Shown piece by piece: positions 43,012 to 55,384 of a stretch of DNA of 64,000 nt. A program made the translations under genes and the position numbers. The first letter of the stretch is position 1. Each line of letters begins with the position of its first letter. The stretch lies in assembly GCA_050084515.1 (NCBI GenBank), contig CM114271.1, positions 43,276,001 to 43,340,000 on the forward strand, read 5' to 3'. The notes beneath the pieces are model-generated. The model was not told the origin of the DNA and did not search any database. It saw only the letters and a program-made list of their open reading frames with translations. The DNA comes from Blasia pusilla (Eukaryota; Marchantiophyta; Marchantiopsida; Blasiales).

Positions 43012-45853
43012 TCAAACTAGCTCAGATATCTGCAGACAGGACAGGCGGCGTCGATCAGAGTCTGGCTGATGAATGGGCACACAGTTCAAGTTGGACATCA
43101 GTATGAAAAAACTCCCAACCAGACACAAACGCTCTTACCTCAATTAGTAATGAGCTCTATCTAACCCAACATAGACATCAGTATGGAACGTGATTCTTAG
43201 GTTAAATGCAAGCTTTCAATGATTCTTTCTATCATCGCCAAGGAAAAGGTGAGAGCTGAGGAGCACATGGACATGAGGCTGACTTTATACAGGAACATAC
43301 ACAAGCACATACACGGAAACTCAATTGACATCTAAACAATCCCTACTCATCACATGCAGCAGTTGCTACTCTTCAATAACGACCTCTAAGATGGCCTAAC
43401 AGAGGGGGAAAAAAAAAAAAGGCAAAATTGGACATACATTTATAGGCATTTCATCAATCACGATACCCGAGCTCTCCTCAATGTTTCTAAGCGCCCCAAC
43501 GTCAGCGCCAACAATCACATTAATGACCATCCCTCCTGGAAAAGAGAAACTCAAATAAAGTTAGTCCTCCTGGGGTCACTAGCAACCGCTTTAGGTACAG
43601 CATGAAGGAAGGTCACTTCAAGATCCTCAATAGTGACTGATCATTCTCAATCGTAATATTAGGAACCCACAGTTACCCACCTGCAAACAACCCACTATTG
43701 CCAGAAACATTGATAGCTGTTGAAGTACGAGCATTCACAGGTGGTAATGCTCCGCTGCCAAATGCAGGAGTCCCTAAGCATGCTGCCATCCTCCTTGAAT
43801 AAGCTTCCTGGAGTAGGATACAAATTTCTCATGAAAATTCTAAGACCTTCCAAGTGGTTTCAGTCAGGGTTAATTCCAAAGATTTGCCTACATATCTCTC
43901 TGGATTGAAGTGCTACAAGGAAGGCAATCATTGGTGCTCGAACTGCTTTGTTCATGGGTAAAATACTGATAATCTGTCACTGGTTGGTCAGTATTGACAA
44001 AACTATTCTCCTTACCTCCACCATCCAGTTGTATACATTGGTAATATGAGTCAACCAGAAACATTAAGTACCTTCTTAGATGGAAGGTCAAAGTTAATCA
44101 TGACTCGAGCAAACAGGGGAGTCTCCCCGAGAGCGTGTAATGGTAAGCAAGCATCTGTCATCACAAGCACTGGAGATAACCCACATCTTGCCTCTTCTTC
44201 TGAGCTCTTCTCCATCGCACTCTGTTCAATATTGTCATAGTTCCATTGTGACATTGCCAGCTGAAAGTGCTCAAGTGTCGTTGCACGCTCATTGTCTCCA
44301 AGGTCACTGTGCTGCCCAGAGTTGTAACAAACGTTGCATTAACTTGCAAGAAAAAGTCAGAGCCCAATCTCAACCAGAAACGCCTGTGCACAAATCCTCC
44401 TCTTAGAAAATGGCAAGTCTAGGACTATTCAGGGAGGATCAACAGATTGTTAAAGTTCTAAAGAACTCGTAAAATGTAGGAATACCTCGGCATTGACAGA
44501 GACACTACACTACCTTCAAATAATGTAAAGACTACATGAATTCTTTGGCTTTAGAAACAACGCAAGTCCCGTCCTGGAAAGCAAGTTGAAACCACCTTAT
44601 ATCTTTGTGCATACTATTGTGGGAGAAAATAGCTCACTTTCACTCGCATGAAGTCAGCCCTGGTTCCCAAACGTCCATTACCAGTCCAAAACACAGAGAC
44701 CAATATGCATCCCTACATCTGCAAACAGACTTTTGCTTTTGGTTTTCAATTAAGCAAGACATCTAAGAAGCTCGACAGTTTTTAAAAAAAAAAAAATTAA
44801 GTGAGCCTTATAGGAAAGTGTCCAGGGCTTCACTGTGAACTTCACCAATGCACATACCTTAGCACATCACTAAACACCCGTTTACCCCAGCTTAAATTAA
44901 TACACCAGAAGGATACCCAAGATGATCATTTCAAGTTTCTATCATGTATGACCCCTTGAAGGCCAGAAGAAAAGCAACGTACCAGAAAGCTAACAGCAAA
45001 CTGATCAGAACCGGAAACAGTCGCACAAATGGCGTCCAAACTATCTCGTGCGCCGCAGCAAATCGCAACAGGAAGCCCAGCTCTTCTTCCCAGAACCTTC
45101 AGTAGATCCACGAAGGTTCCCTGTAGCCCTCAAGTGCATCATAGGTTCATCCAACGAACAGAAGCTCAAATGGTTAGATAATCAAAAATTTCATCTTCAT
45201 CTTCGCATCCTAACGTGCACACAGAACGCACCAACAGGTCCTGCAAGCGTTAAGGAAATCTCCTAAACGTGAGACTGCATCTTTACCAATCCAGGCAATT
45301 CTTAACACAACTATGCGACTTTAAGTAAACGTCGTCAGCGAAGGCAATTCTCGCTCATGCCTCTTAAAGGAGATCTCGAAATTTAAATTTCTACCAGAGA
45401 ACGCACAAATTCAGCTGTAATGTCACTGAATACAACAACTCTACTACAACTGACTTTATGCGATCACTGTTAGAAATCTAAATTTCAAGAGCAAATATCT
45501 GTCATGCACGACTAAGAAAACTCCATCAAATGACCTGAAATCATGAGTGCGGGAGGTCGGCACAGACACCATCTTAAATTGCGCGCGATCCACCGCAATG
45601 TAGTATTGTCGTACACCATCTCCATCCCGCTGCCTGCACGCAACGAAGCCTACCACTCACAATTCGCATGATACGCAGCCTTCCTTGAACTTCCCCCAAC
45701 CGGCGTCAAAATCTGGACACACGATTGCCCGAAAACATATTCCACTACACACCGTCGACCAAATCATCGCACAACACGCTTCGTCAAACGATCTCTCACC
45801 TGATACAACTGCTCGCATCCGACGCTCCGTACGACGACGCCTCTGCTGCCATG
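43012..45853 (-). CDS. Stand-alone eIF4A-like DEAD-box helicase C-lobe protein
   Basis: Six exons, all GT/AG and in phase: 45,853-45,800 (ATG start), 45,120-44,983, 44,311-44,072, 43,807-43,681, 43,535-43,438 and 43,029-43,012 (stop), giving 224 residues. Only the second RecA-like lobe of a DEAD-box RNA helicase is present. There is a motif IV-like strand (GLPVAICCGARDSLDAIC), HSDLGDNERATTLEHF, a motif V-like VLVMTDACLPLHALG, then ARVMINFDLPSKK. The end is VINVIVGADVGALRNIEES, IVIDEMPIN and ISELV. Motif VI (His-Arg-x-Gly-Arg-x-x-Arg) is missing; EAYSRRMAACL stands there. With no Walker A or Asp-Glu-Ala-Asp lobe it cannot be an ATPase alone. From memory it matches a plant family annotated as eIF4A-like. 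The role is unknown, plausibly RNA- or protein-binding. Confidence 0.85.
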
Positions 45854-48782
45854 ATGAACCTCTGCTGGGGCAGGACTGCCGGTCCAATCCCAAAACGAGT
45901 GACAGGAATCGCAGAAATCGGAGCGTTTACGAGAGGAGTTCGAGCGACGATGATATCGATTGAATGAGTTGCACTTCCTTCCCGTCCCACTCCAGAATCT
46001 CCCTCCCTCGCCAAAGTTTAAACCCTCCCCAAACGGTGGTAGGTAGAGACCCTCATGGAGAGAGTTTACACACGAAGTTTACGATAAATACAAATGTACA
46101 TGAAAGATATGACAGTACTTGTGTTCTAAGAATGGAAATGGAAAAGGTTTAGGGTGGTTTGCAAAGATAAAAACAAAAAAAGTATGGTTCACAAATGTAG
46201 ATGATTTTTTCCCGTAGGATGTCTTCAACTTGATATTTCCGTCCATGGAAATTTGCTCCAGCAAACCCAATGATTAAGGAAATGATGTGAAGATTACGAC
46301 ACGTGTCTCAACTACTGAAAATCATACCTAAACCCCCTTATTTGAGAGAGAAAAACAACAAATTTTCTTTACTTTGGGAATTAAAAATCATATTTTTCCC
46401 CTTCATTTGGAGAAAAACAAGGACCGCTTCCCTTTTCCAACCTTTATTTTCCCATTTCCAATGAAAATCACTCTATGTCATTTTGATATAAAAAAAAAAA
46501 TTCACTCCACCTCTTCTATTCTCATTCTCATCTTTAATCCCAAATCTTTAAGTTTTTTTTGAAATAAAAGAGGTAAAGGGGATTTTTCTTTTAAAAAAAA
46601 CTACGGTATACCTGCGCAAATCATGGATTTAAATTGCCTTAAAATAATGATTAACTCTAAATTTTTCAAATGCATTTTAAATGAACTTTGAACAATCCTA
46701 TTACCTGAGGGTGCCGAATGTCAAAAGGAGAGAAGTTTGAAAAATGAAGGGGCACTCTCCCCTAATAATATGGATAAAAGAGGAGAGGGGGGTGTTGCAA
46801 AATAGGCCAAAGGGGGTTGGAGGATTTCTAAATGAAGAAAGGACGATATATATAGTTTAAAAGTAAGAGGATGCCCAAATGGGAAGTGGAATTGAGGTTT
46901 TTTCATAAATCATCTATATTGTTGTGGGAAAATCCATACATCCATATCCAAAAAAAAATTCATAATGGTTTTACATGATGAAAAGGAATTAAAAAATTTA
47001 GGGATGAATGTCAAGACTTTTAGAAAGTTGAGTGAGGTTACACATATGGGTTCTTTATAATACTCATTCAAGAGGCAATGGTGACCTATGTGCATGGTTC
47101 TTTGTGCATTGAATGAAAACCTTGGAGAGGTTGTCCTCCCTTCTATGTTTGGTGGCATATTTTTGGGCTTACGTATTAATGATGGCATTTGGGCTTATAA
47201 ACTTCAAGTGAAATGTGTCGATACAAAAAATATCCTCATCCATAAGGTCTGCCCTTATTGTTCTCACATTTGGTTCCTATGGAGAGAACCATGTGTAGTG
47301 TCTATGTTTATGGAGAGATAGTATATTAGCACTTCGGATCATTTATGGCATGTTTTTGTTAGATAATTTATATCGCATTAAACTTCTAAGAAAGGGAATA
47401 TACCTCTTTTATTGTATGGAGCTTTAGTTCTATTGGGTTAAAAGTAGACTCAAGTTGATATTGGGGTTATACATTTGTCATAAAATGTACTAAATTACAT
47501 ATCTTTGATATAAGCATGGTGTGCATGTCTAATGTATCTAAGCCATATTATGATGGAATGTGGTGCTCAAACCATTTAAGCATATGTCTTCAAAATTCCT
47601 AACAAACACATATTTCTACATAAAGACGATAGCATGTTAATCTTCAATAATATTGCTTTTCAAATCACTTTTAGGAATCTTTCTACTCACAATTTCTAGG
47701 TTATTGGGGTTTCAAGAACATGCATTAATGTTTCTTCTCTAAACCCAAATAACCTAGAAGTTTACATGTTTGTGGCAACATCATATATTATAATGGTAGG
47801 AGAAGGTTGTAGAGAATCTTGGCTAGAAATCCATGTGGAGGCCTCATAAGAGATATGGGGGATTCTAAGGGATAGATAGAGGTCCATAAGGAGGACCACT
47901 CGTTGATTGGAGTTGGATAGTAACTAAAAATAGAAAAAAATTTCAGGAGGATATCGAGATGGATCTCAACGTCAAGAGAGATCTATGCAATGTGTGCACG
48001 GTTGGAAACCCTAAAGCTACAAGAAGAAAATTAGGTTTTTATGAATTTTCAATGAATGTCTTGTGCACAATACAACTCCATTGGTGAAGTTATATTTTAA
48101 TTATACTTTAGACCAATATGGTAATCAAATTCTAACATTAATGGAAATAAAGAAAAAAATTGCCTTTAATATTCATATTCTCAACAATTGTAAAGTGAAA
48201 ATAATCTTACACAAAGTATATAAGAATAATTTGGAAATGAATAAAATGTAAATCAATATTATGTAAAAAAATATATGATGTTAATTAAAGAAAAGGTTTA
48301 ATCAATACCTTTGAAGACATAATAAACTAAAGTTATACTCTTAATAAAGGATAGATTTATGGAATCCTTCCTCATGTTGTTAATATGTGTCCTTTAAGAA
48401 CTCCTCCCTTGTTGGACGTGCAAATTTGAAGGAGGGTGTTAAGTCCAGATAAAAAGAAGAAATCTAAGTGAAGGAGAGAGCATGCAAGAGAGACAAGACG
48501 AAGGGAATGGACCAAGAGAGAGGAGCAAGAAAGGGCATATTTGTTTTTTACCACACAAAAAAAACATACATAGTCTCCTGCATAGCACAAGGAATCCATT
48601 ACTAATTTTTCGGATGAGTATGAAGAATTTCACTTCAAACAATATAATTTGACTCACAGTATCATTTGCTTGGAAAGATTAGTTACTTTAATAACCCATA
48701 ATTAGAGCCATCCATTAAGGTATTGCATGAATCTAAGCCCTTAGATACTCCAAAACCTTACAAATTTATTTAAGGAGGAGGA
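45854..48782. other. Intergenic; promoter side of helicase-like gene, then AT-rich repeats
   Basis: 45,854-46,080 is the 5' flank of the minus-strand gene. The rest is AT-rich with runs of A and T. Frames at 47,088-47,321 (+) and 47,188-46,910 (-) carry no motif I recognise. No RNA gene was seen. Confidence 0.4.
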
Positions 48783-49262
48783 TCCCTCGGGGTGCTTGGG
48801 ACCTCAACTCTACTTTGGGAAGCCAAGGCATTGAATGCATCGGTAGGTCGACATTGAGGTGTGAACACCAAGCCGAGTCCAAGGGAGTGAATTTCGAAGT
48901 CACCCTTGGATTCCAACCCATGACTCATTTCTTGGGTCTTGGTTAGGGACTTATGCAAGGTTCGTTGGAAAATTGGAACCGCTAGACATGCGAACAAAGT
49001 TTTAGGTGCCTAAACTATCTAGAAAGTATGTCCGAAGTTTAGAAAGACTTACTACTATTTGGAAGTGAAGAGTTAGGACTCATTTATCTTAATGAATGGC
49101 CCGAGTTGAGAATTTGGGGAGTTGGAAGGCTGGCTGACTCAAACCAAGACTAACGATAGTGTGTTTGGGTGCTAATCAGCAAAGTGAGCGTGACATAATA
49201 AAGGTACACTTTCACAACATTTGAGATTAACGTTCAGGAGGAGTAGGCGCATTGTCGTGACC
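48783..49262 (+). repeat. Left copy of a 480-bp direct-repeat pair
   Basis: It aligns along its length with 49,768-50,256: GTGCTTGG near the start, CTTGGGTCT, GTGTTTGGGTGC and GATTAACGTTCA near the end. This copy is more AT-rich and diverged (many C/G to T/A changes), as expected of an older methylated copy. Confidence 0.7.
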
Positions 49263-49767
49263 CTCATGACCAAACAAGTGCCAAGCGGAACATCGGAACA
49301 TTAGCGGGCTCACGCTAAGATGGTTTGCGCGTTGGAGTTGTCTCAAAGAGGAGACAAGAGACGAGACGTGAGCGAGAAGTCGCGTTTCGGATGTGATGGT
49401 CGCGACTCATAAACCTGGACCAAACGCGGAATGAGACTTGAAAGAAGTCGAGTCTAGGAAGTGGGTTGCCAAAAGGAAGATCCGGATTTGGAACGCCACT
49501 AGCGTTTGAGAAATTCCGACTATATTTATGGCCATAACTTTTAGCGCCGAGATGCGGTTGGAGCAAATAAGAGTGCGTTCGAAAGCTTATGGAGAGCCAC
49601 TCCAAACGCACTAAAGATGGATGAAAACGCATAAGCAGCGGCCGAGATACGACCCGAAAATGACTGTAAGTGGAGTCGGGTTGAGGGCCACAATGAAGGG
49701 CCCGAACCTCTTTTCCCAAAGGGGAGGGGTCATTGGAGAACCCCAGAAGTACTAGTAAGGGGTAAGG
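49263..49767. other. Spacer of the direct-repeat pair
   Basis: About 505 bp between the repeats with no retroelement domain. A 158-codon minus frame (49,791-49,315) is open but shows no motif. LTR-spacer-LTR of this size would fit a terminal-repeat retrotransposon in miniature. I found no convincing primer-binding site. Confidence 0.45.
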
Positions 49768-50256
49768 TCTCCGAGAGTGCTTGGAACCCAAACCCCACTT
49801 TGGGCGCCGCGGGGCGGCTCAAGGGCATGGAACGGAACGCGAGTTTGGGGGTTGGGTTGGAAAACCTGCACCAAGTCCAGTGAGGCGATTTTAGACATCC
49901 CTCTTAGATTCCACCCCGCGACTCAATTACTTGGGTCTCGGTTCGGAACTCACCCGAGGACCGTTGAACAGTTGGGATCGCTAGGCGCGCAAGTGCCGTT
50001 TCAGATCCTTGGACTAACCAGAAAGTCTTTCCAAGTCTTGAAGGACTTGCCATGTGTTGGAAGCTAGGAACTAAGGAAGGTTGAGCTTGATGAGACGCCG
50101 AGTTGAGGACTCGGTGGGTTGGAACGCCGGTTGGCCAAACCCGACTAACGAGAGTGCGTGTTTGGGTGCAGATCGGCGATGAGTTCGTGACCTACTGAAC
50201 GCACACTTCCGCAACACTAAAGATTGACGTTCAATGAGAGTAGGGGCGCGACACGC
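49768..50256 (+). repeat. Right copy of the 480-bp direct-repeat pair
   Basis: GC-richer partner of 48,783-49,262. It ends near GATTGACGTTCAATGAGAGTA. Confidence 0.7.
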
Positions 50257-51784
50257 ATGGCACATATGCCATGTGACGAAAAGTCTTCACATATGGATTG
50301 CATTCATGTAACACCTTTTTAGCCCTTGTAATATCTCATAATTAAGATTAGAAGAAGACCTGGATAAAACTCCTTCATAATTCTCCAATTCTTTTGTAGT
50401 ATCATAAATGAATAATTGAGCAAATTTCACATGATCTCTTATTTGTGGATGTAAGGATCCAATAGACTAATAGATTCTACCTTAAACCATGAGCTGGCCT
50501 GTGCTACTCACTTGCTCATTTACAGGAACCCCAATAGATGTTAATTGAAGTGCATAATTGTAAGCTCAAGCACGACTAAGAAAATAAAGGATCCTAGGAC
50601 CAATGCTTCAAATTGAAGACCTTAGATTGCCATGGTTTTGCATTTATTGCAAGATCGGTCGACCCAAGCGGGCAGAAGATTTGGGCATATAATAAAAAAA
50701 AACTTTGCAAGTTAAATAATGAAGCCCCTTGCATATCACCGTAAAAGGCTTGAAGGTTAGTGAAACATGTCTTGACATGCGGGCGCAGTTGCCCAAGATT
50801 GAATCCGCCCTCGGTGCTTCATTTGGGCAATCTCCTCTTCCTAGTCTGCCCGCATCCAAGCTCCCTGGTCTCGCAATAAATGCAAAATTGCGACTTTCTA
50901 TGGGCTTCCTCTGAAATCAACTATTTCAAGAATTGAGGAGATGAATTCAAGAAGGGTAAGCTTATCTTCTTGTGGTCACAACGTGCATCATATGGTGATC
51001 CATGAAACTTTGACCCTCTCACAATTTCACATTTTCAAGATAAAGCATGGCATGCCAGGCATATTTCTAGCATATAGATGACCCAACGTATGACAATCAC
51101 TCGTAGAATTAAAACTCCTTCATAACCACTACTTCCTAATATACCTTTCTTGGATATTTGGTCTCCTTGCAAGATTGAGAAATATATTTACTCTCACAAT
51201 TGTATAAACATTAGGCAAATGAGATTTTAGAGTCAATTGGTTCAATGCCACGATGTGTTGATAACATGATTTCATGAATAGTAGAAGGCACATGATCTAG
51301 CCTTCATGTTACTTCTTTTAAAGAGACATATATAGTTCATTTATAATAGGGGTAGTGGTAGGTAATTCATGCATCTCTTTGTGTTACATGAATTGTTGGC
51401 CTCATCGTAGAAGTAGTCCCAAGATCTTCATAGTGTGAAATGTTAGGTAACTTAAGGGCCGGGTCCCATGGGCCAGCGTCAGGCACCCAGATTGGTCGTT
51501 GTTAAAGCAAATCTGCATCGGACGGTCCATAATCTTTTGAAATGGCTGGGGTCGGGGATTTGCACAGGGAGTCCTTGGTTTTCTCAATGAGTCCTTGGTT
51601 TTCTTGCGCCCAAATTCGTTAGGCGCAAGAAAGGAGTTGCGTCCTCGTGCCCTTCAAAACCTTTTGGGGCCTTTATAACTTTGAAAAAACCAATCCTTAT
51701 GGTTCCAATTTTGTCCCTTTCCATTTGGGTCCATTCCATCCATGGATGACGGAAGGGTGACGAATAGTTTCTTGAACTTGCGAG
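50257..51784. other. Intergenic, nothing recognised
   Basis: AT-rich, short frames only. An inverted phrase TTGCGCCCAAATTCGTTAGGCGCAA lies at 51,605-51,629. Confidence 0.4.
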
Positions 51785-52785
51785 GCCCTCTTGTAGCTAG
51801 GCTTCTCTTGGGGCAGGAAGAAAATCATGAGCAAATTTGAGATTCATAATCTCCTAAATTTGACGCAGGAAGATTTTCGAAGCACCTAAATTAGACCCAT
51901 GTGCCAATATGCTTTTGAGGCTCCTCAATTCGACTCGACCCATTAGTCATGCTTCTTTTGAGGCTCCTCAATTCAACCCATTCGCCAAGCTTCTCTCGAT
52001 GCATGAAGAAAACAAGAGCCAAAATCAGGAGCAGAATTGAGATTCACAGTTTTCCCATTGTTATGTTTCCCTTTGTATGAGGAAAAGACGAGCCCGCAAG
52101 GATATTTAGGAACATTTATGCCCATAAGGCTTACGTTGGTTCCTAAGGAGGCAGGAGTGATGCGCATGGAATGGGGAGGATTGCCATTCTAGATTGAGGG
52201 GGTCAGCAGCTGCACACTACACCGCCTCTAGCACCTCACAAACGCTCATTCACAGTGGATTTTGCCACCTCTTCAAAAAAACCTTCAACTACGGATGCGG
52301 AAACTTCTCACACAAGGTCATCAGGAAATACGACAAAGAATCATAATTGTGAATTGGGGAATCCTACAAGACCAAGCACTATTCCGTGTTGAGATGCATG
52401 CGTGCCATGGACATCAAGTGCACAACCATTTTCACTCCATTTTACGCCAATTGTGCAATAGGAGCGGTAGTGTGCCCTACCTACCTGACTTTGCTTCCAG
52501 GAGCAGAGGCCCAGCAAGACGATGTCCAACCTTCGCTTTTCTAAGGAACTTAACGATTCATTTCTGCAGATCCGCGGGTAGACGATCGCCAACCTTCTCT
52601 TTTCTCATGATCATCGCGATTCATTCCCACAAATTCTCCGGATGGATTAATGAGATCTTTTTCCAATATTCCTTTGAGGCTCCTCAATTCGACCCATCCG
52701 CTAGGCTTCTCTCAAGGCAGGAAGAAAACCAAGAGCCAAGTTTAGGATCTGAATTTAGATTCATAGTTTTCCCATCATTCCGCCT
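51785..52785 (+). repeat. Three dispersed copies of a 70-100 bp repeat
   Basis: The phrase GGCTTCTCT...GGAAGAAAA...GAGCCAA followed by GATTCATAGTTTTCCCAT occurs near 51,798, 51,985 and 52,708. The last two are preceded by GAGGCTCCTCAATTC at 51,960 and 52,677, and one more such leader lies at 51,915. The copies are in the same orientation. Confidence 0.65.
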
Positions 52786-53958
52786 CTCTCCCTCATGCCA
52801 ACCAGTGATCACAATCCAGCCCGAGCATCTATTGAGAAAATGACTCCATCCTCTTGATCCCACTACCAACCAGGTAAATTGCTTTCTTCCGGATCTAATT
52901 TCTTAAGTGCAACAATCGAAATCACGAATTCAAATGAAAGAGATCCCCGAATGCCTGCCCAACCTCCAATTATGTCTTCCTCTCTACCCCCACTTCGTCA
53001 CTCTCTTCCAGTGTGGCCACTGCTTATCTCTCTCACCACTCTCTTGTGGGCTTCACTCGTATCAATTCTCTCCATAAATTTCCGACCAGCTCCTTACTTT
53101 GTCTAAGCATGATAACATCTTTCTTTTTTGTAGGCTGATATCATCCCCGAGTCTCAATTTGATACACTTCTTCTTGGGATGTTGGTTTGCATTCATGTTA
53201 GGATCGACGATTTGGTAGTGCACCTTGCATTTGGTACCATACACTTAGTAACAAATTCAGGGATTTTGTGAGTAGTCCGGACCAACGCCTATGTGTGTGT
53301 GTGCTAAGATTCATTTCATTGTATTCACTTGCGACCGAGAAGGGCTCTGCATAGAACCCTGAATCCATGGTTTTCATAGAAGCATGTCAGCTGCAGGACA
53401 ACTACGTATACAAAGAAATTGGGCAACCATCCCTATGATCACAACATGGATCATCAACCCTCACGTCGATCACAAACTCTTTAACCTAGCCAAAATCAAG
53501 CTACCACAATTGATAAATATCACCTACATGTGAAACTTATGCCTTCCAAGTTGAGGAAGGAACCACTTCATTGTGCAACTACATCTCCATGTAAACCTCA
53601 ATCAATTCATACACCACTTCCTGTAGAGAGGAGGACAACATACCCACTCGACTCACAAGGCCCTGGAGGAAGCCCGTATGACATATTTGTGGAATGACCT
53701 AACGCTTAAGTCTAGTCGAATGGTTAAGATAATAACATCTCCATAAGAGTAAGCCGAATAAGTCTATTTTTTCAACAATAAAAGTTCCACTACTCCTTTT
53801 CTTGCAAAGTCGTATTATTTTTCTCCAATCAATTTTTTCAAAAATAAAAACTTCACTCCTTTTTTTCTTGCCATTGTAGGAAGGAAATCATATGCATGAG
53901 GATTGTGTCATACGCGATTCTCAAGTATCAACGTAGAATGCTAAGCTGATTCCACCGA
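52786..53958. other. Intergenic, nothing recognised
   Basis: Pro/Ser-rich short frame at 52,879-53,106 only. No element ends found. Confidence 0.4.
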
Positions 53959-54545
53959 CGCCTTCCGAGATCCAAATTTTTATTGCAGCAAAACGATATG
54001 AAATGGAGAGATTAGAACTGAATTATACTACTCAATCTACTATGGCCACCTTAAAATAGAAGTGGAAAAAATTGGTTGGCTTTTATTAGAAAAATGGGAT
54101 GAAGCAACCTATTCTTGATGGCCAAGCCTGCAAAACGAAATGGAATGCTCTCATAAAAGAATTCAAACAAGTAAGTTAAGTTGGTGGTATCAAATTTTTA
54201 TAATGTGACGTAGAACATGAAATTTGTTTATTTTACAATTGACACTCATGTAAGTTTTCATTACAGGTTCATGGTTGGGAGCGAAAGGCCAAAAGTGGCG
54301 AATTGTCTTACTTTGACACTCGCATGTTGAGAAAGGACCGGAAAGCAATGGGTTTACCTTCAAACTTTGATGAAGTGTATTACAAGGGTCTAGTCAAATG
54401 GCTTCCCAAAAGACAAGATGTGGACCCGGAGAGGATGGGAGTGTCGACCTTTGATACTTCACCTCTACCTGATCTTAATGTTGACTTGAATCCTCCACCC
54501 ATGAGTTTGATAGCATCACTCTTGCCCCCAGGTATATCAATATGA
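53959..54545 (+). pseudogene. Harbinger Myb/trihelix-like accessory protein
   Basis: An exon ending at 54,170 (GQACKTKWNALIKEFKQ, donor GTAAGT at 54,171) joins to 54,267 (acceptor TTACAG), which encodes VHGWERKAKSGELSYFDTRM and on to a stop at 54,545. The Lys-Trp-Asn-Ala-Leu-x-x-x-Phe-Lys spacing followed by Trp-Glu...Gly-x-x-Ser-Tyr-Phe-Asp is the end of the SANT/trihelix domain used by these elements to bind their termini. Upstream the frame has stops (54,057 and on), so the gene is dead. Confidence 0.65.
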
Positions 54546-54565
54546 CGAGAAGAAGGCTTGTCCAT

Positions 54566-55384
54566 TCATTTCTTAGTATCAGTGCAAGGCTATTACTAAC
54601 TTATTGGTTGTTTATATAGAGGTGGAGTCATTTGAGATACCGAGCAACGAACCTTCTCCTCCATCGTCTTCTCTAGGTACATGAACGTGACAAGAAGAAA
54701 GTTCAATTCTTTGTTAATTTCACTTATTATGCACATATGCTACTTCTAATTTACTTATTGTTTGTAAAGATGTGAAGTCATTTAGATCCTAGTGGATACA
54801 GAAGAGATCCCAACTAACCCGCGTGCGCCTCCATCGTCTTCTCATACTGAAGGTTCTTATAGATGTCTTTAATGACTTTTGTGACTTTTTTGGTCTTATG
54901 TGGAAATGTAGTTAATGACTTTAGTGGTATTATGGCAATATAGATTTCGGCAATTTCTTTGGAAATGACAAGGAAAGTTCGAAAGGGAAGATCCTCAAGG
55001 ATGGGATTAGAGGAAAACAACGACATAATAGCTCCATGGGAGATGCCATGAAGGATTCTACTAATGCCATGATAGAAGTTATACATGATAGTCAAAGAAT
55101 GGATATTGAACAGCGAAAATTAGAGTTGGAAGTCCTAAAATAGAATGCAGATGCTCTCACAATGATATTTAGAGCCTTTTGTCATACCTTTGGTAGGGGC
55201 TTCCAAGGAAGATCTTGAGATTTTACATTAAAAAATAATTGAACTCCATTGAGGACACAATGAACAAAAATAGTCATATGAAATGTACTCATATGTAAAA
55301 CATATATATATGGATATATGAGGTACTTCTACATGTGTTCTATATGTACGTGTAATTATATGCATTTCTACAAGTATGTTGGAA
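54566..55384 (+). other. Variable 3' region of the Harbinger accessory gene
   Basis: Further short exon-like pieces (Pro/Ser-rich ends with PSSPSSL near 54,660 and SRIGLEENNDIIAPWEMP-like residues near 55,000-55,050) suggest the accessory gene continued to about 55,145. All are broken by stops. Confidence 0.4.

Noticed and set aside
49315-49791. 158-codon minus-strand frame
   Set aside because: It spans the spacer and edge of a non-coding direct-repeat pair and has no domain, so it is probably chance.
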